Shown piece by piece: positions 16,732-24,631 of a stretch of 40,083 bases of DNA. The stretch's first letter is position 1; each line of letters begins with the position of its first letter. The position numbers and the translations under genes were made by a program. The stretch is from Actinomycetes bacterium (GTDB lineage: Bacteria; Actinomycetota; Actinomycetes; S36-B12). Below the pieces are notes generated by a model. It did no database searches, had not been told where the DNA came from, and saw only the letters and a list, made by a program, of their open reading frames with translations. The DNA is taken from NCBI GenBank assembly GCA_024639145.1, contig JAHEIZ010000021.1:1-40083 (forward strand), given 5' to 3'.

Positions 16732-16752
16732 GGAATCGATGGATTCCCATCG
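16732..16752 (-). repeat. Two overlapping alternative hairpins between truA and exported protein 1
   Basis: Two inverted repeats share bases and so exclude each other: GGAATC-GATG-GATTCC (16732-16747) and CGATGG-ATTC-CCATCG (16737-16752). They lie 12 nt after the truA stop. The second repeat is identical in 15 of 16 positions to the hairpin inside the terminator at 15859-15874. A weak terminator for truA or a leader element are both possible. Confidence 0.5.
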
Positions 16753-16763
16753 CAGGAGGACGG

Positions 16764-17663
16764 CTAGTCGCCACTTCCGTCAGGCGAACCCTCAGCCGAC
16801 TCCTCGCCCAATGAGCGCCGAGCACGCGTGAGGTCCTGCCTGGCCTGCAGTTCGTCGTCAGCCGGATAGCCGACCACTTCGAGCACGAGCGGGTGCGGGG
16901 CCATGGCAGCAACACCCGCGTTCTTGCGCCCACTGGCGAGGATCTCCCCCACCCAGCTGATGTCGCGGCGACCATCGCCGACAGGAAGCAGGGCACCGAC
17001 GATGTGCCTGACCATGGAGTGGCAGAAGGCATCGGCCTGGATCGTCATGATGGCGTCGCCCTCGGGGCTGCGATCCCATCGGAGAATCTGAAGTTCGCGG
17101 ATGTTGGTGGCGCCCTCGCGTGGTTTGCAGAAGGGGGTGAAGTCCTGCTGGCCGAGAAGCGGCAGAGCAGCTTCGTTCATGCGATCAAGATCAAGGATGC
17201 GATACCAGGGCAGCGATACGTCGCGGGCCAGCGGTGTCGGGCCGAGCGGGTTGTCGCAAACGCGGTAGCTATAGCGGCGCCAGAGCGCGGAGAAGCGTGC
17301 GTCGAATCCCTCGGGCGCGATCTCGAGTGATGTCACTCGAATGTCGTCGGAGATTGCTCGGTTGACTCGAGCAGCAGTGACGGGCTCACGACCGGTCATC
17401 ATGCGCTCGTGGCGCTCGGGGGTGACATCGAAGTGACTGACTTGCCCGCGCGCGTGCACACCTGCATCGGTGCGACCCGCGCAGGTGAGGTCAACATGAC
17501 CGAAAGTGAGATGACCAAGCATGAGCTCGAGGTCTCCCTGCACGGTGCGGGCATGTGATTGCTTGGCCCAGCCGGCGAAGTCACGGCCGTCGTACTCAAT
17601 GCCCACGCGCAAGCGGATCGTCGCAGCAGCATCAACTGAGGCACCCGCCGCGGCGTCTGACAT
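16764..17663 (-). CDS. truA: tRNA pseudouridine(38-40) synthase TruA
   Basis: TruA makes pseudouridine at positions 38, 39 and 40 of the tRNA anticodon arm. The catalytic aspartate is Asp66 in CAGRTDAGVHARGQ. Other family blocks are VGIEYDGRDFAGWAKQ, FDARFSALWRRYSYRV and ADAFCHSMVRHIVGALLPVG. The 299-residue length is normal with a short acidic C-terminal tail. The ATG follows AAGGGG by 6 nt. In related genomes truA directly follows rplQ; here module 2 (RR2/HK2 and exported protein 2) separates them, and module 1 separates truA from rplM. Confidence 0.96.
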   Translation of the reverse strand: MSDAAAGASVDAAATIRLRVGIEYDGRDFAGWAKQSHARTVQGDLELMLGHLTFGHVDLTCAGRTDAGVHARGQVSHFDVTPERHERMMTGREPVTAARVNRAISDDIRVTSLEIAPEGFDARFSALWRRYSYRVCDNPLGPTPLARDVSLPWYRILDLDRMNEAALPLLGQQDFTPFCKPREGATNIRELQILRWDRSPEGDAIMTIQADAFCHSMVRHIVGALLPVGDGRRDISWVGEILASGRKNAGVAAMAPHPLVLEVVGYPADDELQARQDLTRARRSLGEESAEGSPDGSGD

Positions 17664-17830
17664 GCCACACCCCTTCGCGTCTGCTCGATCCGCTCTTTCA
17701 CATGAGTGTCGAGGAGTCTATGGGAGCAGGGCGCTTCATAGATAAGCCGGATGAGACACGGCGCACAGGGGAGGTCAACAGGGAAATTTTCTCGTGAATG
17801 CGGCTCAACGCAGGATGACGATGAAGCGGT
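17664..17830 (-). promoter_or_regulatory. Intergenic region with candidate truA promoter
   Basis: These 167 nt separate the HK2 stop from truA, both on the minus strand. A TTGACC hexamer lies at 17773-17778 (minus strand). Further down are TTATCT and CATAGACT, of which TAGACT is a possible -10. No strong terminator with a T-run was seen after HK2. Read-through from HK2 cannot be excluded. Confidence 0.35.
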
Positions 17831-19585
17831 CTACGCACCGGCGATCGGCAGATCAGCCGTCAGCAGCTGGCCCCGAGGGCGCGGAACACGACTCCAGTTG
17901 AGCGTGCATTCGTCCAAGAGCCGCGATCCCAGCCCGCGACTTCTGCCCTCACCCGCGTAATGACCGTTGCTCTCTACGCGCACACGGAGGATTGGTCCAG
18001 CATCTGCCAGCAATTCGATGTCAATCCATGCGATAGACGCCGCACTGTGACGAATCGAATTGGCCACTGCCTCCGAGATGATGTCGATGATGCACCCGCG
18101 CAAGGCCGCTCGCTCCTTGATGAGAACCTCGACCGTCGCATCGATGGACCAATTAATGTCACAGATGCCCTCCCACGTCGCTTCGATGCGTTCTGCGGCT
18201 TCCGCTAGCGAGGAGACGAAACCATGTTCAACGGTGAGCACATCCAGTCCGTCCATGAGTTCGCGCCGAACCGAGTCGATGTCCGCATTCGGCGCATGGT
18301 CGTCCAGAAGAGAGTCCTCAAGCCGGATCGCCGCAGCGGTTACTGCTGTCTGCACCGGCCCATGCAGAGCACGAGACAACGCCTTTTGCTGCAACCACTG
18401 GGTTTGACGCATGAGCACGAGGCTCCGCTCCAAGTCGGCCGACGTTTGGATGAGCTCCCTTGCCACTCGAGTTCGATCGCGGGAAAAGGCCATGACGACC
18501 GCGATGCCGAGGCTGAACAGGGTCGTGTAGCAGGCAAGCCCGACAAGGAAGCCGGTCACGTAGGCCGACAGTCCACCACTCGCACCGGCCATGCCCGGAA
18601 TCAAGGTGATCAGGAGTAGGCCAATGATGCTTGTCGCCAGACCACATGCCACTCCCCCGATTACCACGAGCGCCAGGCGCATCTCTCGCGATCTACCGTG
18701 GAGAAGGGGGGTGAGAGCCACGTTCGCGATCGAGAGGAATCCAACGACGACGAATAGTTGGAGGAGGAACCAGACGGCGAGTGACGGCTCGACTGCGGCA
18801 GCGGCAATCAAGGGAAGGGCAAGAGCAAATGCGGTTGCCCATGGCCGAAAAGGTCGACTCGTGGCCGCTGAGTCAAGGACCTCGCTCCACGCCGCCGTTT
18901 CTGGAGCGCCACTAACCGCCGATCTATCCAAGGCCGGGAAAGCGTTCGCAAGCTCATGACTCAATGGTCGAACAACAGCCGACGCCGTGTGCTGAAGTGC
19001 GGCTAAAGAGGCGTGCGGATTCGCACTGTCGAGCAGCTTCAATTCGTCCACGAGGGTCTCACGAATTCGAGCGACAACATCCTCGTTACGTTGACTCACG
19101 AGTGCACTTGTTCGAGTAACAGCCGACTCGAGCTCACTGCGCTGCTGACGTAGACGCGCGATCTGGCGGCGTCGCTCGCGGATCGACGTCGTCACGTACC
19201 CAGTGAGAACGAGCACCCATCCGATATTCAGTAGCGCACCGATGAAGCGCCGGAACCACAGCGCCTCCGCTGGCGCTATGAGCATTCCCGAAAGTGAGCC
19301 GATCAGCACGGCCCTCGCAAGAAAGCCAAGAGTGAAGGCTACGAGCACGACCACCGGTCGAGAAAGATCAGGATCCTTCAGCAGGAATCGGCGAGCGAGC
19401 AATGGCGGAATCCACAGTCCGACTTGGCCCACAGCCAAGATGACCAAGCGCACCCATATCGACGCCGGCATCGTGCTAGTCGCAAAGTTGGCCAGCACCC
19501 CCGCAATCAGGCTTGTCCAGAACACCGGCCAGGAGATCGCATCCGGCATTCCGATGCGCCGCCAGATCTCCTTGAGATCGTTCAC
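17831..19585 (-). CDS. Membrane sensor histidine kinase HK2, double membrane module
   Basis: This 584-residue kinase is a paralogue of HK1 with the same domain order. A first membrane block (about 20-135) is followed by a charged coil RERRRQIARLRQQR and a cytoplasmic segment with VVRPLSHELANAFP (His210). A second membrane block lies at about 248-366. The probable phospho-acceptor motif is SRALHGPVQ (His408), and the ATPase domain has N-box DIISEAVAN (Asn509) and RGLGSRLLDECT. The N-terminal GMPDAISWP and DP..SRPVV blocks are shared with HK1. It overlaps RR2 by 4 nt (GTGA). The sensed signal is unknown. Confidence 0.82.
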   Translation of the reverse strand: MNDLKEIWRRIGMPDAISWPVFWTSLIAGVLANFATSTMPASIWVRLVILAVGQVGLWIPPLLARRFLLKDPDLSRPVVVLVAFTLGFLARAVLIGSLSGMLIAPAEALWFRRFIGALLNIGWVLVLTGYVTTSIRERRRQIARLRQQRSELESAVTRTSALVSQRNEDVVARIRETLVDELKLLDSANPHASLAALQHTASAVVRPLSHELANAFPALDRSAVSGAPETAAWSEVLDSAATSRPFRPWATAFALALPLIAAAAVEPSLAVWFLLQLFVVVGFLSIANVALTPLLHGRSREMRLALVVIGGVACGLATSIIGLLLITLIPGMAGASGGLSAYVTGFLVGLACYTTLFSLGIAVVMAFSRDRTRVARELIQTSADLERSLVLMRQTQWLQQKALSRALHGPVQTAVTAAAIRLEDSLLDDHAPNADIDSVRRELMDGLDVLTVEHGFVSSLAEAAERIEATWEGICDINWSIDATVEVLIKERAALRGCIIDIISEAVANSIRHSAASIAWIDIELLADAGPILRVRVESNGHYAGEGRSRGLGSRLLDECTLNWSRVPRPRGQLLTADLPIAGA

Positions 19586-20232
19586 GGACGCTCTGGGGTC
19601 CCGGCCGCGGTGATGAACTGGCGCACCGCTTCCACCCGAGGGTTGATAGGCCCCTTGGTTTCGATGCGCAGCACTTCGAAGATCTCCTTCGTCCAGCGCT
19701 CCACCGTTGAAAGGCCTACGCCCTTCAACTGAGCGATGTAGTCATTCGTGTAACCGATGGCCATGAGACGCAGGATTGCCAGGTGCTTGTCATCCAGCCC
19801 GCCAAGGGGCCTACTCGGCTCCATGTCGTGTCGCACCTCGCGAGGCCTATCAGTGAGCACCGCCTCGATTGACTCGAGTAAGTACTCCGAATCCCGAACG
19901 CGGTCCTTGCGCAGGAATCCGCAACCCGGAGGAACGTCAGCTTCAGCTACACCCGCGGTGCGCAAGTCAGAGTGCTTCGTCAGAATGATGATCGCGATAT
20001 CCGGACGCTGCTGGGTAAGGGCGTAAGCCAGATCAAGTCCGCTGGGCCCGTCTCCAAGCGAAATATCGAGAAGTACCGCATCAGGATCAAAAGTCCGAAT
20101 GAATGCGCGCGCCTTCACCACATCGCCCGCCGTTTCCACTGCGAAGCCTTGCACTACCAGCAACTTAGAAAGAAGTGAGGCCATGAGTTGGTCGTCTTCC
20201 ACGACGAGAATGCGACCTTCCACGGCAGGCAC
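19582..20232 (-). CDS. LuxR/NarL-type response regulator RR2
   Basis: This 216-residue response regulator is a paralogue of RR1. It shares VEDDQLMASLLSKLLV, LLDISLGDGPSGLDLA (phospho-acceptor Asp), PPGCGFLRKDRVRD and the HTH block GYTNDYIAQLKGVGLSTVERW. The open frame runs up to 20391, but the GTG at 20232 is chosen. It gives the same length and start as RR1 (VPAVEGRILVVEDD). It lies exactly 6 nt after TACTCT, a leaderless layout like that of RR1. The longer start would translate the regulatory palindrome. It is divergent from exported protein 2. Confidence 0.87.
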   Translation of the reverse strand: MPAVEGRILVVEDDQLMASLLSKLLVVQGFAVETAGDVVKARAFIRTFDPDAVLLDISLGDGPSGLDLAYALTQQRPDIAIIILTKHSDLRTAGVAEADVPPGCGFLRKDRVRDSEYLLESIEAVLTDRPREVRHDMEPSRPLGGLDDKHLAILRLMAIGYTNDYIAQLKGVGLSTVERWTKEIFEVLRIETKGPINPRVEAVRQFITAAGTPERP

Positions 20233-20238
20233 ATCGTC

Positions 20239-20244
20239 AGAGTA
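20239..20244 (-). promoter_or_regulatory. -10 element of a leaderless RR2 promoter
   Basis: TACTCT on the minus strand is followed by GACGAT and then the RR2 GTG, the same spacing as at RR1 and glmS. No ribosome-binding site precedes the GTG, consistent with a leaderless mRNA. Confidence 0.5.
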
Positions 20245-20273
20245 CGAGCCATCACGATGGAGTTGACGGCGGG

Positions 20274-20291
20274 GTGAGGGATATCCCTCAC
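20274..20291. promoter_or_regulatory. 18-bp perfect palindrome, candidate operator
   Basis: GTGAGGGATATCCCTCAC is a perfect palindrome centred about 50 bp upstream of the presumed RR2 transcription start, a usual position for an activator site. It lies between the divergent RR2 and exported protein 2 genes. LuxR-type dimers bind such dyads, so RR2 is the natural candidate ligand; that is inference. Confidence 0.6.
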
Positions 20292-20320
20292 GAATGTGAA
20301 CGAGCAGCAATTCCACATTC
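20292..20320. promoter_or_regulatory. Interrupted dyad GAATGTG / CACATTC
   Basis: GAATGTG (20292-20298) and CACATTC (20314-20320) form a 7-bp inverted repeat with a 15-nt spacer, directly adjoining the 18-bp palindrome. It could be a second protein-binding dyad or a chance repeat. Confidence 0.35.
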
Positions 20321-20355
20321 ATTGGCGCGATTAGCGGAGACCGCGTCAACAATCG

Positions 20356-20369
20356 GGGATATCCCTCAC
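20356..20369. promoter_or_regulatory. Second copy of GGGATATCCCTCAC
   Basis: These 14 bases repeat exactly the right-hand 14 bases of the palindrome at 20274-20291. The core GGGATATCCC is itself palindromic, but the left outer arm is degenerate. The centre is 78 bp from the first copy and about 98 bp upstream of the exported protein 2 start. That is suitable for controlling the plus-strand gene. Confidence 0.55.
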
Positions 20370-20457
20370 TTTTCAAGGGTGCCAATTTCACGCGTCATAG
20401 CCTCACGGCGAATCAGGGAAGTCCCCGGTTCTCCGTTTCATACGAAGGGGTTTCGTT

Positions 20458-21270
20458 ATGCGCAGAAATGTAGGACTCGTGGCCGGAGGGGGCGCCTCTG
20501 TCCTGCTTCTGGCCGGCACACTCGGACTAGCGTCTCCTGCTCAGGCCACCGCGGGAACCTGTCTGGGACAAACCATCACCATAAACGGCACCTCGTGCAC
20601 GATTGAACCGGGCGAGAGCCTCGCCTTCGTCATCCAGGGCGCCGACGGTGGCAACGGTGGAAGCAACGGCTCGTTCATGGGTGGCAATGGCGGCGTGGGA
20701 AGCAAAGTCTCTGGTGAATACACCAATACCAATGTCACCACAGAGACGCTCATGATCACAGTGGGCACCGCCGGCACCAATGGCGCGAACGCATCAGGCA
20801 CTGCGCAGGCCGGCACTGGCGGAAATGCATCCTCATTCAGTCAAATCGTAGGCTCGATCGGTGGCGTCATCGTCAGGGTTGGCGCCGGAACTGGCGGTAC
20901 AGGAGCTAGCACCAGCGCAGGCAACGCGGGCTTCAACGGTAACGTCATAGCTCCCGTTTCCCTACCTGCCGGCTGGACCACGATTACTCACACTTGGATG
21001 GGCGCCAATGGCTCCGTAGTCTTTACCGCGGGCAGCGGTGGCGGCTCCAATTCTGGTGATTCCGGCCCGGCACCCGTCTTCCAGGAATTCGGCAAACCTG
21101 CAACGGGTACGTGCGCAGATGCAGCCCCCTCGACCCTCAACTGGGCCGGTGTTACCAGCGGCGGTTGGGGTACGTCGTGGTCACAGTGGATGAATGCCGG
21201 CACTGGTGGCGCCGTGTGCACGCGAACCCTCGTCTACAGCCTCGAGCTCGCGAAGTGGATCGTCGGCTAA
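20458..21270 (+). CDS. Exported protein 2, glycine-rich, function unknown
   Basis: This is a 270-residue secreted protein of unknown function. The signal peptide ends at SPAQA (cleavage after residue 30). A Gly/Ala/Thr/Asn-rich domain (31-190) contains repeated GGNGG-like stretches and a cysteine pair (Cys35, Cys47). After a GSGGGSNSGDSG linker comes a compact C-terminal domain (205-270) with the cysteine pair Cys219 and Cys254 and the blocks NWAGVTSGGWGTSWSQWMN and GGAVCTRTLVYS. I recall this last domain at the C-terminus of other actinobacterial secreted proteins. The ATG has GAAGGGG 7 nt upstream. It is divergent from RR2 and probably its target. Confidence 0.75.
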   Translation: MRRNVGLVAGGGASVLLLAGTLGLASPAQATAGTCLGQTITINGTSCTIEPGESLAFVIQGADGGNGGSNGSFMGGNGGVGSKVSGEYTNTNVTTETLMITVGTAGTNGANASGTAQAGTGGNASSFSQIVGSIGGVIVRVGAGTGGTGASTSAGNAGFNGNVIAPVSLPAGWTTITHTWMGANGSVVFTAGSGGGSNSGDSGPAPVFQEFGKPATGTCADAAPSTLNWAGVTSGGWGTSWSQWMNAGTGGAVCTRTLVYSLELAKWIVG

Positions 21271-21306
21271 GGCACGGATTGTTCGGCCACAGCGCCGAGA
21301 CTCACG

Positions 21307-21343
21307 GAAGGCTCCTGCTCACGATGTGTGAGTGGGAGCCTTC
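21307..21343 (+). terminator. Hairpin after exported protein 2, candidate terminator
   Basis: GAAGGCTCC pairs with GGAGCCTTC, then after a 2x2 mismatch CTCAC pairs with GTGAG around a five-base loop. It begins 37 nt after the stop. There is no T-run on the plus strand, so efficiency is uncertain. Confidence 0.5.
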
Positions 21344-21392
21344 TGCGATGTCGGAGGCTGATGAATCCGCACACGTCAGCAGGAGCCAACAA

Positions 21393-21432
21393 AGCGCTCA
21401 GCCCGCCACCTCTCGGTGACGGGCTGAGCGCT
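21393..21432 (-). terminator. Terminator of the rplQ operon
   Basis: A perfect 13-bp stem (AGCGCTCAGCCCG / CGGGCTGAGCGCT) with a 14-nt loop lies 20 nt after the rplQ stop. It is followed on the minus strand by TTTGTTGG. It faces the exported protein 2 terminator and closes the long ribosomal operon before module 2. Confidence 0.8.
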
Positions 21433-21451
21433 GTAAGAAGTGAAGCCTGGA

Positions 21452-22027
21452 CTATTCCTTGGTCTCCGCTGCCTCATCGGCAGGTGCTTCGTCTGTTGCG
21501 ACCTCGTCGACAACGGTCTCCTCGACCACTGCCTCGGGGGTCTCTTCGACGACTGCGGTCTCTTCCACCACGGTCTCCTCGACAACCGGAGCTGCGGCTG
21601 CCGGAGCAGCTGCCTTCTCCTTGGCTGCGCGCTTGGTGGCACCAGTGGCCTCGGCAATAACTGCCTCGGTCATCGGCTCGACGAGCTCGATCACTGCCAT
21701 GGGCGCGTTGTCACCCTTGCGCGGACCGATCTTCGTGATGCGGGTGTAGCCACCGGGACGGGCCGAGAAGTTCGGGCCGATCTCGGTGAACAGCGCATGC
21801 ACGACTGACTTGTCATGGATGACAGTCATGACGCGACGACGAGCGTGGAGATCACCGCGCTTGGCGAAGGTGATCAGACGCTCGGCCAGCGGGCGAAGCC
21901 GCTTTGCCTTCGCCTCGGTCGTGGTGATGCGGCCATGCTCGAACAGCGCAGTGGCCAGGTTGGCCAGCATGAGCCGCTCGTGCGCCGGGCTGCCGCCGAG
22001 GCGGGGACCCTTAGTAGGCGTAGGCAT
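21452..22027 (-). CDS. rplQ: 50S ribosomal protein L17
   Basis: L17 borders the peptide exit tunnel. The core (residues 1-117) has [40 protein letters not shown] and [20 protein letters not shown]. It is followed by a tail of about 75 residues, first Ala/Lys-rich and then strongly acidic (many VVEET repeats), so the total is 191 residues. Long acidic tails on L17 occur widely in actinobacteria. It follows rpoA by 41 nt and ends the operon at a 13-bp stem terminator. Confidence 0.98.
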   Translation of the reverse strand: MPTPTKGPRLGGSPAHERLMLANLATALFEHGRITTTEAKAKRLRPLAERLITFAKRGDLHARRRVMTVIHDKSVVHALFTEIGPNFSARPGGYTRITKIGPRKGDNAPMAVIELVEPMTEAVIAEATGATKRAAKEKAAAPAAAAPVVEETVVEETAVVEETPEAVVEETVVDEVATDEAPADEAAETKE

Positions 22028-22068
22028 TGGGGTTCTCCTGTCGAACGTTCAGTAGTACGAAGTGTGGT

Positions 22069-23088
22069 TTAGAGCTGCTCGTCCTCGGCGAATGCCAGGT
22101 CGTCATCGTCTTCATCATCGAAGTAGATGGCCGCACCGGGATCGAATCCGGGCGGGCTGTCCTTGAGTGCCAGGCCCAGGCTTGCGAGCTTGACCTTTAC
22201 CTCGTCGATCGACTTCGCGCCGAAGTTACGAATGTCGAGCAGGTCAGCCTCACTGCGGGTGATGAGCTCGCCCACGGTGTGAATGCCCTCGCGCTTGAGG
22301 CAGTTGTACGAGCGAACAGTCATGTCGAGCTGCTCGATCGGGGTCGACAGCTGCTCGGCGACGAACGCGTCGGTCGGCGACGGGCCGATGTCGATGCCCT
22401 CGGCATCAACGTTCAGCTCGCGAGCCAGGCCGAAGAGCTCGACCAGGGTCTTGCCGGCAGAAGCGACAGCATCGCGTGCACGCATCGAGTTCTTGGTCTC
22501 AACATCGAGAACAAGCTTGTCGAAGTCGGTGCGCTGCTCAACGCGGGTGGCCTCGACCTTGTAGGTGACCTTGAGGACCGGTGAGTAGATGGAGTCGACC
22601 GGGATGCGGCCGATCTCCTGGCCCACGGCCTTGTTCAGGTCAGCCGAGACGTAGCCGCGACCGCGCTCGACGACGAGCTCGATCTCGAGCTTGCCCGAGC
22701 CGTTGAGGGTGGCGATGTGCAGATCGGGGTTGTGAACCTCGACGCCAGCCGGGGGCTGGATGTCGGCGGCGACAACGGTGCCCGGGCCCTGCTTGCGCAG
22801 GTACATGACCACGGGCTCATCGTGCTCGGAGGAGACGACGAGCTGCTTGATGTTCAGGATCAGCTCGGTGACATCTTCCTTGACACCCGGGATCGTGGTG
22901 AACTCGTGGAGCACGCCATCGATACGGATGCTGGTGACTGCTGCACCCGGGATCGACGACAGCAGCGTACGACGCAGCGAGTTGCCGAGGGTGTAGCCGA
23001 AACCGGGCTCGAGGGGCTCAAGCACGAACCGCGAACGGTTCTCGCTGATGACCTCTTCGGTGAGCAAGGGGCGCTGGCTGATAAGCAC
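22069..23088 (-). CDS. rpoA: DNA-directed RNA polymerase subunit alpha
   Basis: Alpha dimerises to start polymerase assembly and contacts activators and UP elements. The N-terminal domain (1-230) shows [20 protein letters not shown] and the dimer and beta-contact regions. The C-terminal domain (about 250-315) has [19 protein letters not shown], with the DNA-contacting arginine, and [17 protein letters not shown]. An acidic tail ends the 339 residues. The start is GTG with GGAAGGA upstream. Confidence 0.99.
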   Translation of the reverse strand: MLISQRPLLTEEVISENRSRFVLEPLEPGFGYTLGNSLRRTLLSSIPGAAVTSIRIDGVLHEFTTIPGVKEDVTELILNIKQLVVSSEHDEPVVMYLRKQGPGTVVAADIQPPAGVEVHNPDLHIATLNGSGKLEIELVVERGRGYVSADLNKAVGQEIGRIPVDSIYSPVLKVTYKVEATRVEQRTDFDKLVLDVETKNSMRARDAVASAGKTLVELFGLARELNVDAEGIDIGPSPTDAFVAEQLSTPIEQLDMTVRSYNCLKREGIHTVGELITRSEADLLDIRNFGAKSIDEVKVKLASLGLALKDSPPGFDPGAAIYFDDEDDDDLAFAEDEQL

Positions 23089-23148
23089 AGTTGTCTTTCC
23101 TTCCCGCGACGACCGCTATTTGAAGTCGCGTATCTGCCGAACGATGGA

Positions 23149-23775
23149 TTACTTGGAGTAGAGCTCGACGATCAGCTGCTCGTTGACCTGCGTATCGATG
23201 ATCGCGCGGGCCGGCACGGAGTGAACGAGGATGCGCATCTTCGAGGGGATGACCTCGAGCCATGCGGGAACCGGCTTCTCGCCGATCTCTGCGTGAGCAA
23301 CGACGAAGGGGGTCATCTCACGCGAACCGACGCGAACCTCAACGATGTCGTTGGGCGAAACGCGGTAGGAGGGGATGTTCACCTTCTTGCCATTGACCAG
23401 GAAGTGACCGTGCGTGACCAGCTGGCGTGCCATGTCACGGGACTTGGCGAAGCCTGCGCGGTAGACCACGTTGTCGAGACGCGACTCAAGGATCTGCAGC
23501 AGGTTCTCGCCGGTCTTGCCGGGCTGGCGCTGTGCTTCCTTGTAGTAGTTCGAGAACTGCTTCTCGAGCACGCCGTACATGCGGGTGGCCTTCTGCTTCT
23601 CACGAAGCTGCAGCAGGTACTCGCTGTCCTTGGTGCGGCCACGGCCGTGCTGGCCCGGGGGGTAGGGACGCTTCTCGAAGGGGCACTTCGGCGATTCGCA
23701 CTTGGCGCCCTTGAGGAACAACTTCATCTTCTCGCGACGGCAACGCTTGCAGTCGGCGGCAACGTAACGTGCCAT
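23149..23775 (-). CDS. rpsD: 30S ribosomal protein S4, zinc-binding form
   Basis: S4 nucleates assembly of the 30S 5' domain and binds 16S rRNA. The N-terminus keeps four cysteines (Cys9, Cys12, Cys26, Cys31), a C+ zinc form. The S4 RNA-binding domain contains [21 protein letters not shown] and [17 protein letters not shown]. It has 208 residues and lies between rpsK and rpoA. Confidence 0.99.
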   Translation of the reverse strand: MARYVAADCKRCRREKMKLFLKGAKCESPKCPFEKRPYPPGQHGRGRTKDSEYLLQLREKQKATRMYGVLEKQFSNYYKEAQRQPGKTGENLLQILESRLDNVVYRAGFAKSRDMARQLVTHGHFLVNGKKVNIPSYRVSPNDIVEVRVGSREMTPFVVAHAEIGEKPVPAWLEVIPSKMRILVHSVPARAIIDTQVNEQLIVELYSK

Positions 23776-23806
23776 TAGTCAGTATCTCCTGTACTTCTGC
23801 GCGCGA

Positions 23807-24214
23807 TCAGACGCGACGACGCTTGGACGGGCGGGTTCCGTTATGCGGCACCGGGGTGACGTCGGCGATGGAGCCAACCTCAAGGCCCGTGGCCTGCAGC
23901 GAACGGATTGCGGTCTCGCGGCCGGAGCCCGGACCCTTCACGAACACGTCGACCTTGCGCATGCCGTGCTCCATTGCGCGACGAGCAGCAGCCTCGGCTG
24001 CGAGCTGCGCGGCGAACGGAGTGGACTTGCGGCTTCCCTTGAAGCCCACCTGTCCGGCACTCGCCCACGAGATGACTGCTCCAGTGGAGTCAGTGATCGA
24101 GACGATGGTGTTGTTGAACGTGCTCTTGATGTGAGCGTGGCCGTGGGCCACATTCTTCTTCTCCTTGCGGCGCAGCTTCTTTGCCGCAGGCTTATTACCT
24201 GACTTCGGGGCCAT
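23807..24214 (-). CDS. rpsK: 30S ribosomal protein S11
   Basis: S11 lies on the platform near the E site. Family blocks are [29 protein letters not shown] and [17 protein letters not shown], ending [13 protein letters not shown]. The N-terminus is Lys-rich. The length of 135 residues is typical, and it is 39 nt after rpsM. Confidence 0.99.
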   Translation of the reverse strand: MAPKSGNKPAAKKLRRKEKKNVAHGHAHIKSTFNNTIVSITDSTGAVISWASAGQVGFKGSRKSTPFAAQLAAEAAARRAMEHGMRKVDVFVKGPGSGRETAIRSLQATGLEVGSIADVTPVPHNGTRPSKRRRV

Positions 24215-24253
24215 GTGTGATGTCTCCTGGTTTCTGGGAAGTAGCCGGACGGC

Positions 24254-24631
24254 TTACTTGCCGACCTTCTTCTTGCCTGCGACGGTCTTACGCGGACCCT
24301 TGCGGGTACGAGCGTTGGTGTGGGTGCGCTGACCGCGGACCGGGAGGCCCTTGCGGTGGCGAAGACCCTGGTAGCAGCCGATTTCGACCTTGCGTCGAAC
24401 GTCTGCAGCAACCTCGCGTCGCAGGTCACCTTCGACCTTGAGGTTCTGATCGATCCAGTCACGCAGAGCAAGGACCTGCTCATCAGTGAGGTCCTTGGAG
24501 CGCAGATCGGGGCTAATGCCGGTGGCCTCAAGCGCATTCGCAGCCTGTGAGCGACCGATGCCGTAGATGTAGGTGAGCGCGATTGCCATGCGCTTATCGC
24601 GCGGCAGATCAACTCCTACTAGACGTGCCAT
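24254..24631 (-). CDS. rpsM: 30S ribosomal protein S13
   Basis: S13 sits in the head of the 30S subunit and bridges to the 50S. It begins [20 protein letters not shown] and has [18 protein letters not shown] and the basic tail [18 protein letters not shown]. It has 125 residues. The ribosome-binding site is weak, and it is preceded by an unusually long 192-nt gap. Confidence 0.99.
   Translation of the reverse strand: MARLVGVDLPRDKRMAIALTYIYGIGRSQAANALEATGISPDLRSKDLTDEQVLALRDWIDQNLKVEGDLRREVAADVRRKVEIGCYQGLRHRKGLPVRGQRTHTNARTRKGPRKTVAGKKKVGK

Noticed and set aside
20233-20391. N-terminal extension of RR2 by 53 residues
   Set aside because: It would translate the palindrome and the divergent control region, has no counterpart in RR1, and a leaderless promoter fits the GTG at 20232.
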